Source: Acidimicrobiaceae bacterium (GTDB taxonomy: Bacteria > Actinomycetota > Acidimicrobiia > Acidimicrobiales > RAAP-2). From it: 64,000 bases of DNA. A program made the position numbers and the translations under genes. This document shows, piece after piece, positions 44,379-53,343 of the stretch. How positions within the stretch are numbered: position 1 is the first letter of the stretch; every line of letters starts with the position of its first letter. The stretch spans positions 1 through 64,000 of the forward strand of contig DAHUZK010000058.1 of assembly GCA_027306605.1 (NCBI GenBank), written 5' to 3'. The notes under the pieces were generated by a model that was not told where the DNA came from, searched no databases, and saw nothing but the letters and a program-made list of their open reading frames with translations.

Positions 44379-45347
44379 TCAGGGCGTGAGCAGGACCCGG
44401 CCGAAAGCCTGCCGGCTCTCGATGTAGGCATGGGCGGCCGCGGCGTCCGAGAGCGGGTAGCGACGGTCGATGACGACCCGGAGTTCCCCACGGGCGATCG
44501 CCTCGAGGTGGCGGGCGATCATGGCGTGAGCCCGGGAACCCAAGAGCAGCTCCGCCCCGAGGAAGTAACCCGAGAGCGTCTGGTTGTTGGGGCGCATCCC
44601 CGAGATGTCGAGGTGCTCCGCCGGCGCCCTTCCGGCGTCGCCCACGGTGACGCACCGACCGCGGTAGGCCAGAGAGGCCATGCTCCCCTGCAGGGTGCTG
44701 CCGCCGACAGAGTCGACGACGAGATCGACGCCCCGGCCATCGGTCAGGCGACGGACCTCCGCCACGAAGTCGCGGGCGGTGTAGTCGATTCCCTCGTCGA
44801 GACCGAAGTCGGCCAGCCGGGCCAGCCGGTCGTCGCTCGATGCCGTGGCGAAGACCCGGGCGCCGGCACGCTTGGCCATCTGGATCGCCGCGATCCCGAC
44901 ACCGCCGGCACCGGCATGGACCAGCACCGTCTCCCCCGCTCGGAGGCGGCCGAACTCGAAGAGGCAGTCGTCCGCCGTGCCGAAAGGAACGGGGACGCAG
45001 GCGGCGGCGTCCGTGGCGAGACCGTCGGGGATCTTCCAGGCGAAGCTCTCCGGCACGGCTCGCCGAGCCGCGTGCGAACCGTCGAGGCCGACCGTGACGG
45101 CACGGTCTCCCGCCGCGAACCCTCGCACGGCGTCACCCACCTGTGCGACCGTTCCGGCGCACTGGTAACCGACGATGTGGGGCACCCGCGCCAGTTCTCC
45201 CCCCAGGCGGTTCAACGTGTCCCCACCCTCGATGCTCACCGCCTCGACGTCGATGAGGACGTCGCCCGGTCCGGGCACCGGATCAGGGACCTCTTCGTAG
45301 CGGAACACACCGGGGGATCCCGTTTCGTAGTAGACCGCGGCTCTCAT
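44379..45347 (-). CDS. Zinc-type/quinone oxidoreductase (MDR family)
   Basis: Medium-chain dehydrogenase/reductase, 322 aa, of the quinone-oxidoreductase branch. AGAGGVGIAAIQMAKRAGARV nucleotide loop and GYQCAGTVAQVGDAV are present; no Cys/His zinc catalytic set, so it is a zinc-free enone/quinone reductase. ATG 45347 with the family's typical MRAAVYYETG start. Its end meets zwf convergently, with a palindrome GACGGGCGCCCGTC at 44367-44380. Confidence 0.9.
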   Translation of the reverse strand: MRAAVYYETGSPGVFRYEEVPDPVPGPGDVLIDVEAVSIEGGDTLNRLGGELARVPHIVGYQCAGTVAQVGDAVRGFAAGDRAVTVGLDGSHAARRAVPESFAWKIPDGLATDAAACVPVPFGTADDCLFEFGRLRAGETVLVHAGAGGVGIAAIQMAKRAGARVFATASSDDRLARLADFGLDEGIDYTARDFVAEVRRLTDGRGVDLVVDSVGGSTLQGSMASLAYRGRCVTVGDAGRAPAEHLDISGMRPNNQTLSGYFLGAELLLGSRAHAMIARHLEAIARGELRVVIDRRYPLSDAAAAHAYIESRQAFGRVLLTP

Positions 45348-45415
45348 ACCGTTACGGAAGTCTGCCACCCGGAACCGGGTACGGTCTGGCCCGGCCGGGC
45401 TGGAAGGGAGGCACG

Positions 45416-46192
45416 ATGAGCGACGAGGTCACGTCCCTGGCGCTGGTGGTGGGTGGCGCATCGGGCATCGGGGCCGCCGTGACCGAGGCCTACCGGGCCC
45501 GGGGTACGACCACGGTGACCTGGGACATCGACGGCTCTCACGACGTGACGTGCGACGTCACCGATCCCGGCGCCATCGACTCGGCCGTCGGCACCACCCT
45601 CAGGGGTTGGGGCGTGCCCACCGAGCTGACCGTGACCGCCGGCGTCGGGCACGCCGGCCTGCTGACCGAGGCCGACCCCGGGGATTTCGACCGGGTGATG
45701 CGGGTCAACGCGCGCGGGCCGTGGCTGTGCATGCGGGCCTGGGTCGAGCCACTGCGAGGGCGCGGCGCTCCGGTGTCGCTCGTCGCCACTTCCAGCGTGA
45801 GCGCCCGCATCGCGGACCGAAACATGGGCCTCTACTGCGCCTCGAAGGCCGCGCTGTCCATGCTGGTCAAGGTAGCCGCGGCGGAGTGGGCGCCGTTCGG
45901 CCTGCGTGTGAACGCGGTTGCGCCCGGCGTCACGAGCACCCCGATGCTCGGGCAGGGGACGGCGGCGACGGCGGCGGGCTCGACCTGGCTGGCTGCCGTT
46001 GCCGACCGCACCGCGCTGGGTCGGATCGGCGAAGCGCGTGACATCGCACAAACCGTTCTGGCCCTGCACTCCATGAGCTGGGTCACCGGCCAGGTGGTGG
46101 AGTGCGACGGTGGTCTGTCCTTGCACAGCCCCATCGACTCGTGGGGGGCGATGGGGCAGGCCGGCCGACGTCGCGAGCGGCCCCCGGGCTGA
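45416..46192 (+). CDS. SDR family oxidoreductase
   Basis: Classical SDR, 258 aa. GGASGIGAAV coenzyme loop, YCASKAAL catalytic motif and Ser in ATSSVSA are present. The GITXTPM-like APGVTSTPMLGQG and CDGGLSLHSP ending are characteristic. ATG 45416 after GGAGG. It diverges from the quinone oxidoreductase, 68 bases apart. Substrate unknown. Confidence 0.9.
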   Translation: MSDEVTSLALVVGGASGIGAAVTEAYRARGTTTVTWDIDGSHDVTCDVTDPGAIDSAVGTTLRGWGVPTELTVTAGVGHAGLLTEADPGDFDRVMRVNARGPWLCMRAWVEPLRGRGAPVSLVATSSVSARIADRNMGLYCASKAALSMLVKVAAAEWAPFGLRVNAVAPGVTSTPMLGQGTAATAAGSTWLAAVADRTALGRIGEARDIAQTVLALHSMSWVTGQVVECDGGLSLHSPIDSWGAMGQAGRRRERPPG

Positions 46193-46283
46193 CCGCACGA
46201 CAGCTCCCGTCCGGCGCAGCTTGTCACATTCCGTCCGGCTCCGGTGTCGAAAGAGGTGACCGGACACGAAAGGACCCTTCACC

Positions 46284-46757
46284 ATGGACGCCCGACTCGA
46301 CCTCTTCACCAACCCTGTCTTCGCCAAGCTGGGCAAGCACATCAACGGCGCCGGGGCGGTCGTCACGAAGTCGGCACTGCCCGTCGCCACCCAGGAGCTC
46401 GTGAAGATACGGGCCAGCCAGATCAACGGTTGCGGCATGTGCCTCGACATGCACACCAAGGACGCCGCCGAGGCCGGCGAGACGCAGCAGCGGCTCCACA
46501 TGGTCGGAGCCTGGCGGGAAGCCACGGTCTTCAGCGAAGCGGAGCGCGCCGCACTGGAGCTGGCGGAGCAGGGGACAAGGGTGGCCGACGGTGCCGGAGG
46601 TGTCAGCGACGAGGTGTGGCAGAACGCGTCCGAGCACTACGACGAGGAGCAACTCGCCGCGCTGGTGAGCCTGGTCGCGCTGATCAACCTGTACAACAGG
46701 GTGAACGTCATCACCCGGCAGCCGGCCGGCGACTACACGCCCGGCCAGTTCGGGTAG
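46284..46757 (+). CDS. AhpD/carboxymuconolactone decarboxylase family protein
   Basis: Alkylhydroperoxidase-like protein, 157 aa. Redox motif Cys50-Gly-Met-Cys53 with His57 in the CMD fold (RASQINGCGMCLDMHTKDA), characteristic of AhpD peroxidases. It likely reduces peroxides or acts as a general thiol reductase. ATG 46284. It is convergent with the TetR gene, six bases between stops, so it is near the MFS pump and may share its stress role. Confidence 0.9.
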   Translation: MDARLDLFTNPVFAKLGKHINGAGAVVTKSALPVATQELVKIRASQINGCGMCLDMHTKDAAEAGETQQRLHMVGAWREATVFSEAERAALELAEQGTRVADGAGGVSDEVWQNASEHYDEEQLAALVSLVALINLYNRVNVITRQPAGDYTPGQFG

Positions 46758-46763
46758 CCGGGC

Positions 46764-47390
46764 TCAGCCGGCGTGGTCCTGCCGCCGCAGGCCGTCGCAG
46801 ACGATTCCGAGCAGGTCCTGGGACGGGGCTGCGTCGTGCGCTGCCGCATGGCACGTCGCGCTCACGAGCCCCATGACGGCGGAGGCGGTCACGTCGGGCC
46901 GCACCGCGCCGACCGCCATCGCCCGCGCGAGGAGCACGTCGACCGCGGCACGCAAATCCTCCTTGACCTCCGAAGCCGCCAGGTCGAAGGCGACGCCGGC
47001 GCCCATGACCGCGACCAGAAGGTCCCGCTTGGCCGTTGCCTCCTCGACGACGTGTTCGAGGAACCCGAAGAAGGCGGCGCCGGGATCGTCCGCATCGGCC
47101 AGAGCCCGCGCATCCGCCGTGAGGCCCGCCAGCCGTTCCAGGAGGATCGCCTCGCAGAGCTTCTCCTTCGTCGGGAAGTGCCGGTACAGGGTGCCCACAC
47201 CGACGCCCGCCTTCTCGGCGATCAGGTCGACCGGGACCTCGATCCCCTCGCTGGCGAAGACGGACTCGGCCGCCTGGAGGATCCGGGTCCGGTTGCGCTG
47301 CGCGTCGGCCCGCAGGGGGCGCTCACCGGACACGGCCGCGACGTCCGACGGCGCCGGTTTCCCTCGCGCTGTGTTCGATGTCGTGCCCAC
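46764..47390 (-). CDS. TetR-family transcriptional regulator
   Basis: Repressor of 208 aa. N-terminal helix-turn-helix RILQAAESVFASEG...VGVGTLYRHFPTKEKL, followed by a ligand-binding domain (about 95-200) that I cannot match to a ligand. GTG 47390 with a GGAGGAGAATTCG site, although an in-frame earlier start exists. Two palindromic operators and a promoter in the 172-base region toward the MFS gene indicate it represses that exporter, and probably itself. Confidence 0.9.
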   Translation of the reverse strand: MGTTSNTARGKPAPSDVAAVSGERPLRADAQRNRTRILQAAESVFASEGIEVPVDLIAEKAGVGVGTLYRHFPTKEKLCEAILLERLAGLTADARALADADDPGAAFFGFLEHVVEEATAKRDLLVAVMGAGVAFDLAASEVKEDLRAAVDVLLARAMAVGAVRPDVTASAVMGLVSATCHAAAHDAAPSQDLLGIVCDGLRRQDHAG

Positions 47391-47407
47391 CGAATTCTCC
47401 TCCGCGG

Positions 47408-47437
47408 TTGACAAACGGAACTCAGGCTCCGTATAGT
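47408..47437 (+). promoter_or_regulatory. Sigma-70 promoter of the MFS exporter
   Basis: TTGACA (47408-47413), 18 bases, TATAGT (47432-47437), reading toward the MFS gene. The first operator palindrome lies inside the spacer, so bound repressor would block RNA polymerase. Confidence 0.75.
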
Positions 47438-47462
47438 GCAAATCGGAACCTGAACTCCGATT
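47416..47462. promoter_or_regulatory. Paired TetR operators
   Basis: Two copies of CGGA-N8-TCCG: 47416-47431 (spacer ACTCAGGC) and 47444-47459 within the larger perfect repeat AATCGGA-N8-TCCGATT at 47441-47462. Both sit between the TetR gene and MFS gene; the first overlaps the promoter spacer and the second covers the start site region. Confidence 0.75.
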
Positions 47463-47561
47463 CCGATTCTAGGGCTTCCGGCGGCACGACACCAGCCCCG
47501 GGCGGGCCACGGACCGGAAGTCCCATCCGTGGCAGAGAACTTTCAAAGAGACGGAGACCCG

Positions 47562-49085
47562 ATGACCTCGACCTCGACGACACCGACGGCGACCGGCGGC
47601 CCCACCGCCGACCCCAAGCGCTTCCGCGCCCTGGCCGTGATCGCCGTGGCCCAACTGATGGTGGTGCTGGACGCCTCGGTGGTCATCATCGCCCTGCCGG
47701 CGGCGCAGCGGGCGCTGCACATCTCGACCGCGAACCGGGAGTGGATGCTGACCGCGTACACACTCGCCTTCGCCGGGCTGCTCCTGCTCGGTGGCCGGAT
47801 CGCCGACTACTTCGGCCGCAAACGCATGTTCGTCGTGAGCCTCCTCGGCTTCGCCGGCGCCTCCGCCCTCGGTGGCCTGGCGCAGAGCGCCGCCATGCTC
47901 TTCAGCGCCCGCGCCCTGCAAGGAGCCTTCGCCGCCGTGATGGCCCCGGCCGCACTCTCGCTGCTGACCGTGGCCTTCACCGAGCCCACCGAGCGTGCTC
48001 GTGCCTTCGGTGTCTACGGCGGCATCGCCGGCGGCGGCGCCGCCATCGGCCTCATCCTCGGTGGCTTCCTCACCGAGTTCGCCTCGTGGCGCTGGACGCT
48101 CCTCATCAACGTCCCCATCGCCGTCCTGGCCGCGGCGGCCGCCACGCGTGTCGTGTCCGAGAGCCGGAGCCCCGCCAACCACGGGTACGACCTGCCTGGC
48201 GCGGCAACCGTCACCGGTGGCTTGCTCGCACTCGTGTACGCCTTCACCAAGGCGGGCACCGACGGCTGGAGCTCCGACGTCACGCTCGGCCTGTTCGCCG
48301 CCGCAGGCGTGCTGCTCGTGGCCTTCGTCGTGATCGAGTACCGGGCCACCCATCCGCTGCTCCCCCTGCGTGTCGTCGTCGACCGCAACCGAGGCGGGTC
48401 CTTCGTGGCCTCGCTTCTCGTCGGTACGGCCATGCTCGGTACGTTCCTCTCGCTGACGTACTACTTCCAGGGCACGCTGCACTACTCGGCACTGAAGAGC
48501 GGCTTCGCCTTCCTCCCGTTTTCGCTCGGCATCATCGCCGGCGCCACCGCCGCCAGCCGGGTCCTGCCCCGTTTGGGCCCACGCACCGTCATGACGTCGG
48601 GGCTCCTCCTCGCGGCCGCCGGCCTGGGCCTCTTCACCACGCTCGACCTGGCGTCCTCCTATTGGTCGACCGTGCTTCCCGCCGAGGTCGTCGTCAGCTT
48701 CGGAATGGGGCTCTCGTTCGTGGCGATGAGCAGCACCGCGCTGGCCGGGGTACGCCCCGAGGACGCCGGTGTGGCCAGCGCCCTGGTGAACGCCACCCAA
48801 CAGACCGGGGGCTCCATGGGCGCGGCGCTCATCAACACGATCGCCACGACGGCCACGGCCTCCTACGTGGCGACCCACGGATCGTCGGCCGAGGCCCTCG
48901 CCGCCGGAGCCGTCCATGGCTACACGACGGCCTTCACCTTCAGCGCGGTCGTGCTGGCCGCGGCATCGCTGGTGGCCTTCACCCTGATCCGCCGGGCCCG
49001 GACCGCGAAGAGCGACGACGCCACGGACACCGACGCCGGAGTTCTCGGGCCGACAGACGAGGCCGTCGCCCTCGCCAACGCCTGA
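47562..49085 (+). CDS. MFS drug exporter, DHA2/EmrB-QacA type
   Basis: Fourteen-helix drug:H+ antiporter, 507 aa. The conserved motif A DYFGRKRMF and motif C-like GGAAIGLILGG are in the N-half. LDASVVIIALPAAQRALH is the DHA2 opening. It is regulated by the adjacent TetR protein, whose ligand is probably a pump substrate. ATG 47562; a GTG 11 codons upstream is possible. The last codons run into a 14-bp repeat. Confidence 0.9.
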   Translation: MTSTSTTPTATGGPTADPKRFRALAVIAVAQLMVVLDASVVIIALPAAQRALHISTANREWMLTAYTLAFAGLLLLGGRIADYFGRKRMFVVSLLGFAGASALGGLAQSAAMLFSARALQGAFAAVMAPAALSLLTVAFTEPTERARAFGVYGGIAGGGAAIGLILGGFLTEFASWRWTLLINVPIAVLAAAAATRVVSESRSPANHGYDLPGAATVTGGLLALVYAFTKAGTDGWSSDVTLGLFAAAGVLLVAFVVIEYRATHPLLPLRVVVDRNRGGSFVASLLVGTAMLGTFLSLTYYFQGTLHYSALKSGFAFLPFSLGIIAGATAASRVLPRLGPRTVMTSGLLLAAAGLGLFTTLDLASSYWSTVLPAEVVVSFGMGLSFVAMSSTALAGVRPEDAGVASALVNATQQTGGSMGAALINTIATTATASYVATHGSSAEALAAGAVHGYTTAFTFSAVVLAAASLVAFTLIRRARTAKSDDATDTDAGVLGPTDEAVALANA

Positions 49086-49136
49086 CCGCCAACGGCTGAC
49101 CGCCAACGCCTGACCGCCAACGCCGGACCGCCAGCG
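49074..49136. repeat. 14-bp tandem repeat across the MFS stop
   Basis: Unit GCCAACGCCTGACC repeats about four times with single-base changes, then fades; the MFS stop TGA lies in the first unit. It is too short and AT-poor for a terminator and no hairpin is apparent. Confidence 0.7.
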
Positions 49137-49163
49137 CTTCGGACCGGATCGGAACCGCGCCGT

Positions 49164-50069
49164 TCAGCGGCGGTGCGGCTCCGAGTGGTCCCAGTCGGCC
49201 AAAAGACTCCTCAACGCTGTGAGCAGCAGGAGCGGCTGGTCGAGCATGGCGTGATGCCCGGCCTCGGGGATCTCGATCACGGGGGTGACACGGCCGAGAC
49301 GCTCGAACATGAAGGCACCGATCTCGGGGGTCACGAGCCCGCACTCGGAGCGCAGCAGCGCCAGCCGGCAGTCGATCTGGTCCAGGTAGGGCAACGCGAT
49401 CGAGCGCACGCCGGCGCCGAATTGCTCGAAGATGCGCCGGTCGAACTTCCACTGCCAGCCGCCGCTCACGGGCTTGAGCGAGGTGCGGGCGACGAAGTCG
49501 ACCACGTAGTCCAGGTAGTGCTCCTGGAGCGGCACCGTCCGGAACCGGGCGATCGCTTCTTCGACGGTGGCATAGGTGCGGTGCCGGCCGAAGGCTTCGC
49601 GGAGATGGTAGGCGCTGATCTCGGGATCGGGCTCCGCCACCGGTGAGTCGCACACGATGACCCCCGCCAGGCGCTCGTTGTGGCGGGCTGCCGTGACGAT
49701 GGTGACGAAGCCACCCATCGAGTGGCCGACGATCACCGGCAGCCCTTCGATCCCGGCGTCGCCGGCCACCGCCATCACCTCGTCGGCCCACTGCTCGGGG
49801 AGGTAGCGGCGGCGGTGTCCGCTGTCACCGTGACCGGACAGGTCCAGCGCGGCGACGCGGTACCCGCCGGCGAAGGTGGCCGCGATCGGCGTCCACCAGT
49901 GCGCCTGGGCCCCGCCGCCGTGCACGAAGACGAGACCTCGCCGCCCGGGCTCGCCCCAGGCGAGGTAGTGAACCGGACACCGGTCGACCTCCACCATGCC
50001 CGCAACCCGCGGCACGGCGACGGCACGGACGAACCAGGCGGGCGCCGCCGCGGTGACCGCTGGTTCCAT
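49164..50069 (-). CDS. Alpha/beta hydrolase
   Basis: A 301-aa alpha/beta hydrolase. Oxyanion FVHGGGAQ, nucleophile Ser in GHSMGG near residue 116, Asp in VCDSPVAEPDP region and His in EAGHHAM form a triad. The family includes epoxide hydrolases and esterases. The gene starts 25 bases after the ferredoxin stop on the same strand, so it belongs to the oxygenase run. No signal peptide. Confidence 0.88.
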   Translation of the reverse strand: MEPAVTAAAPAWFVRAVAVPRVAGMVEVDRCPVHYLAWGEPGRRGLVFVHGGGAQAHWWTPIAATFAGGYRVAALDLSGHGDSGHRRRYLPEQWADEVMAVAGDAGIEGLPVIVGHSMGGFVTIVTAARHNERLAGVIVCDSPVAEPDPEISAYHLREAFGRHRTYATVEEAIARFRTVPLQEHYLDYVVDFVARTSLKPVSGGWQWKFDRRIFEQFGAGVRSIALPYLDQIDCRLALLRSECGLVTPEIGAFMFERLGRVTPVIEIPEAGHHAMLDQPLLLLTALRSLLADWDHSEPHRR

Positions 50070-50094
50070 CGCCGACCGCTGGCAGGCCGGCCTG

Positions 50095-50289
50095 CTAGTC
50101 GCTGACGATCTCGATGGCGTACTCGGGGCAGTTGGCCACGGCGAGGCGGGCCTTCTCCTCGAGCTCGGGCGGCACCTCGTCGACGATCACCGACGCCTGC
50201 CCGTAATCGTCGACGTCGAAGATCTCGGGCGCGAGCCCGTAGCAGCGTGCGTGGCCCTGGCACTTGTCGGGGTCGACGCGGATCTTCAT
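50095..50289 (-). CDS. Ferredoxin, 3Fe-4S type
   Basis: A 64-aa ferredoxin. Cys10-x2-His-x2-Cys16 and Cys54-Pro; the His where a fourth Cys would be indicates a 3Fe-4S cluster, typical of actinobacterial P450 redox partners. ATG 50289 overlaps the P450 stop by four bases, so it is the P450's electron donor. No ferredoxin reductase is encoded here. Confidence 0.92.
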   Translation of the reverse strand: MKIRVDPDKCQGHARCYGLAPEIFDVDDYGQASVIVDEVPPELEEKARLAVANCPEYAIEIVSD

Positions 50290-51503
50290 GGGAACACCAC
50301 CGGGAGGACTCGGGGGCCACGGACCTGTCCGCCGGCCCAGGTGATCTGCTCGCCCTCGGCGAGGGAGAACTCGGGTATGCGCGTCAGCCACTCCTCGAGA
50401 GCCACCTGGAGCTCCATCCGGGCCAGATTGGAGCCGGCACAGCGATGGATGCCCGAACCGAACGCAACGTGCCTGTTGTGCGCCCGGTCCAGCTGCACGA
50501 TGTCGGGATCCGCGAAGGCGTCGGGGTCCCGGTTGGCCGCCGGGAAGTTCATCAGCACCTTGTCGCCCTTCTTCATGGGACAGCCGTGGTACTCGAAGTC
50601 CTGGGTCACCTCACGCGCCATGGTCACCGGTGCGTAGGCCCGCAGGAGCTCCTCGATGGCCGTCGGCATCAGCCCCGGCTCTGCCACCAGCCGCCGACGA
50701 TCCTCGGGATGCGACGCCAGGTGCCACAGGGACGACCCGATGGCGCTCCAGGTCGTGTCCACGCCGGCGATCAGGACCAGCGCCGCCATGCCGAGAACGA
50801 TGCCGTCGTCCACCGGCTTCCCGTCCACCTCGGTGGTGAGCAACTCGCTCAGCAGGTCGTCGCCCGGCCTGCTCCGGCGCTCCTCGAGCTGGGACAGGAA
50901 GTAATTGAGCAGGCCCTCGGCCCCTCGCTGACGTCGCTCGGCGTCGTCGGCGAACTCGAGAATGTCGCGCACCCAACCGGTGAAGGTGTCCGACAGATCG
51001 GGCGAGACCCCCAGGATGCCGGCGATCACTCGGACCGGGATCTGCTGGGCGTAGTCCCCCGCCGCGTCGGCATGGCCCGCGTCCGAGAAGCCGTCGAGCA
51101 GGTGGCGGCAGAGGTCCCGGGTGAGGGGCACATAGCTGTCGACCCGCTTGTGCGAGAACCACGGCAGGAGCAGCCGCCGGGTCCAGGTGTGCAGTGGTGG
51201 ATCGGCCGAGATCGGAGGTAACCCGTACTCGAGGTTCGGCCCGTCGAAGTTCTCGTTGGGGTCCTCGTCCTCATCGGCGGGGATCACCGCCACCTTGAGC
51301 GAGCTGAAGTGCTCGATGTCGTGCGCGATCGCCGTCACGTCGTCGTAGCGCAGAGGCATCCAGCTCGACTTGCGCCGGTTGGTGTGCGGGATCGGGCAGG
51401 TCTCGCGCAGGGAGTCCCAGATGGAGAAGGGGTCGGCCAGGTACTGCGGGTCCATGACGTCGAAATCGGATGCCCAGTCCGAAACGGGCGCGGTCTGTGC
51501 CAT
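50286..51503 (-). CDS. Cytochrome P450
   Basis: A 405-aa bacterial class P450 monooxygenase. I-helix VLIAGVDTTWSA with the oxygen-activating Thr, the ExxR helix EELLRAYAP, the PERF-like region and heme-binding FGSGIHRCAGSNLARME with the axial Cys near residue 360 are complete. It takes electrons from the adjacent ferredoxin. Substrate unknown; neighbours suggest an aliphatic, isoprenoid or steroid-like carbon source. ATG 51503. Confidence 0.95.
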   Translation of the reverse strand: MAQTAPVSDWASDFDVMDPQYLADPFSIWDSLRETCPIPHTNRRKSSWMPLRYDDVTAIAHDIEHFSSLKVAVIPADEDEDPNENFDGPNLEYGLPPISADPPLHTWTRRLLLPWFSHKRVDSYVPLTRDLCRHLLDGFSDAGHADAAGDYAQQIPVRVIAGILGVSPDLSDTFTGWVRDILEFADDAERRQRGAEGLLNYFLSQLEERRSRPGDDLLSELLTTEVDGKPVDDGIVLGMAALVLIAGVDTTWSAIGSSLWHLASHPEDRRRLVAEPGLMPTAIEELLRAYAPVTMAREVTQDFEYHGCPMKKGDKVLMNFPAANRDPDAFADPDIVQLDRAHNRHVAFGSGIHRCAGSNLARMELQVALEEWLTRIPEFSLAEGEQITWAGGQVRGPRVLPVVFP

Positions 51504-51682
51504 CGATGGCCCCCTAGGTGTTCAGTGGTGCGACTTCGTTCGCCCGCCCCCACCCTAGTGCCGGGCGGACGAGGACCTCCGGCGGGGCCCGCCATGATCG
51601 GTGGTGGCAGAGCCTGGCGGCAGCCTCGGTGACGGTCTTCGCGGCGCGCCCTTCGGGAGGGTCGACGCACCGCCCCGCGGCC

Positions 51683-52498
51683 CTACGACGTCACCGGGCG
51701 GCCGCCCCGCAGCACCTCGTACTGGCGACCCCCGTCGTCGGCCGGGACCCGCTCCATGCTGCCGTCGGACCGAGGGCGCAGCACCTCGGCACCGGTCGGC
51801 GCGAACTGGACGATGTACGCCTTGCGCACCTCGCCGGTCCGGTTGGGCCCGGTCGAGTGCGGTGTGAGCGAGGAGAACACGACGATGCTGCCGGCAGCGG
51901 CCGGAACGGGTACGGCCCCGTCGGGGTCACGAAGGCACACGAACCCGATGTCGGAATACTCGTGCGCCAGCGTGCCGAGCCGGTGCAGGCCCGGTACCAC
52001 CCAGGGGCAACCGTTCTCCTCGGTGGCGTCGGTCAGCGCGATCCAGCACGTCAGGTACTGCTGCGGCTCGACGAAGGCATAGCCGTTGTCCTGGTGCCAC
52101 GGGAACGGCGAGTCCGTGCCCGGCTTCTTGTAGACGGCCTGATCCCAGTACAGCCTGACGTCGGGTCCTATGAGGTCGGCGCAGATGCCGGCCAGGAGGG
52201 CGGAGCCGGTGAAGGTGCGCAGCAGTGCCGATCGAAGCACCAGATGGGTGGTGAAGGTGATCTCGTCGGCCCGGGCGATGAAGAAGCGCCCGCCCTCCAT
52301 GGCGCGCAGGGCCTCCTCCTGCTGAGCCTCGAAGGGGTCGATGGCCTCGCGGACCGCCTGGAGTTCGGCCGCGCCGAGGGCGTGCTCCATCACGAAGTAC
52401 CCGAGCTCGTCGTACCGGCGCGCCTGCTCGGGGCTGACGGTACGGAAGGGACCGCCGTGGTCGTGCCAGGTGAACGATGCGTTGCGGGGGTCCCTCAC
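51683..52498 (-). CDS. Phytanoyl-CoA dioxygenase (PhyH) family protein
   Basis: Fe(II)/2-oxoglutarate dioxygenase, 271 aa. The metal triad is HQD in PWHQDNGYAF and His in LTPHSTGPNRT; the following Arg (NRT) binds 2-oxoglutarate. No Walker-like or CoA-specific motif tells the substrate. GTG 52498 chosen near VRDPRNASFTW; the frame extends upstream across the intergenic gap without conserved residues. It lies 35 bases from the enoyl-CoA hydratase gene. Confidence 0.85.
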   Translation of the reverse strand: MRDPRNASFTWHDHGGPFRTVSPEQARRYDELGYFVMEHALGAAELQAVREAIDPFEAQQEEALRAMEGGRFFIARADEITFTTHLVLRSALLRTFTGSALLAGICADLIGPDVRLYWDQAVYKKPGTDSPFPWHQDNGYAFVEPQQYLTCWIALTDATEENGCPWVVPGLHRLGTLAHEYSDIGFVCLRDPDGAVPVPAAAGSIVVFSSLTPHSTGPNRTGEVRKAYIVQFAPTGAEVLRPRSDGSMERVPADDGGRQYEVLRGGRPVTS

Positions 52499-52532
52499 CG
52501 GCCCCGCCCGCCCGCCCCCGGCACCGCCACCC

Positions 52533-53291
52533 TCAAGCCCCCCGGAACCGGGCCGGGCGCCGCTCGGCGACGGCGCGCACGCCCTCGGCGAAGTCCTCCG
52601 TCTCGCCCAGGCGGAGCTGCTCGGCGCACTCGTGCGCCATGGCCTGCTCGGCCTGTTCCACCAAGCCGCGCCGCAAGGTGGCACGGATGGCTCTGACGGC
52701 CAGCGGGCCCGATGCCGCCAGCTCACCGGCGTACTCCAGCGAGCGGACCAGCAGGTCGGCGTCGTCGAGGGCCAGGCGGTCACAGAGGCCGAGCGCCAAG
52801 GCCTCCTCGCCCCCGACTCGGCGCCCGGTCAGCAGCAGATCACTCGCCGCCTGGCGACCGACGGTGACAGGAAGCGTGACCGACAAGGCGAAGCCGTGAT
52901 GAAAGCCGAGCCGGGCGAAGTTGGCGCTGAAACGCGTCCGTGGCGTCGCCACCCTGAAGTCGGCCGAGAGCGCCAGTCCGCACCCGCCGCCGATCGCCGC
53001 GCCCTGGACCGCCGCCACCACCGGGAGCGGTGCGGCGAACAGGGTCAGCGCGGCCCGGTACAGAGCAGTGATGTCCTGCCCGGCGTTTCCGGCGAAATCG
53101 AGCCCGGCGCAGAAGTGCTTTCCCTCCGACGCCAGGACGATGGCACGGCACCAGCCGCCCCGATCGAGCTCCTCGTAGGCGGTGCCGACGGCCTCGACCA
53201 GCGCGGTGTCGAAGAAGTTGTTCGGCGGGCGACGCAGCGTCACGACGCCGATGTGCTCGTCATGGCGTTGGACCGTGACGTCGGTGCTCAT
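52533..53291 (-). CDS. Enoyl-CoA hydratase/isomerase (crotonase) family
   Basis: Crotonase-fold protein, 252 aa. CoA-binding FCAGLDFAG and the oxyanion AIGGGCGLALSADFRVA segment are present. The two catalytic Glu residues of true hydratases are not clear (GFHHGF region lacks a Glu), so it may be an isomerase or another crotonase-type hydrolase/lyase. ATG 53291 chosen; ATG 53318 with a GGAGAG site is an alternative. It belongs to the oxygenase run. Confidence 0.82.
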   Translation of the reverse strand: MSTDVTVQRHDEHIGVVTLRRPPNNFFDTALVEAVGTAYEELDRGGWCRAIVLASEGKHFCAGLDFAGNAGQDITALYRAALTLFAAPLPVVAAVQGAAIGGGCGLALSADFRVATPRTRFSANFARLGFHHGFALSVTLPVTVGRQAASDLLLTGRRVGGEEALALGLCDRLALDDADLLVRSLEYAGELAASGPLAVRAIRATLRRGLVEQAEQAMAHECAEQLRLGETEDFAEGVRAVAERRPARFRGA

Positions 53292-53343
53292 GGGCTCGCC
53301 CGCCACCGTGTCCAACATAGCGGCGTCTCTCCGAGAGCCGGAT

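Noticed and set aside
44367-44380. Bidirectional terminator at the palindrome GACGGGCGCCCGTC
   Set aside because: It is a perfect 14-bp palindrome without loop or T-run, overlapping a stop codon; GC-rich palindromes arise easily here.
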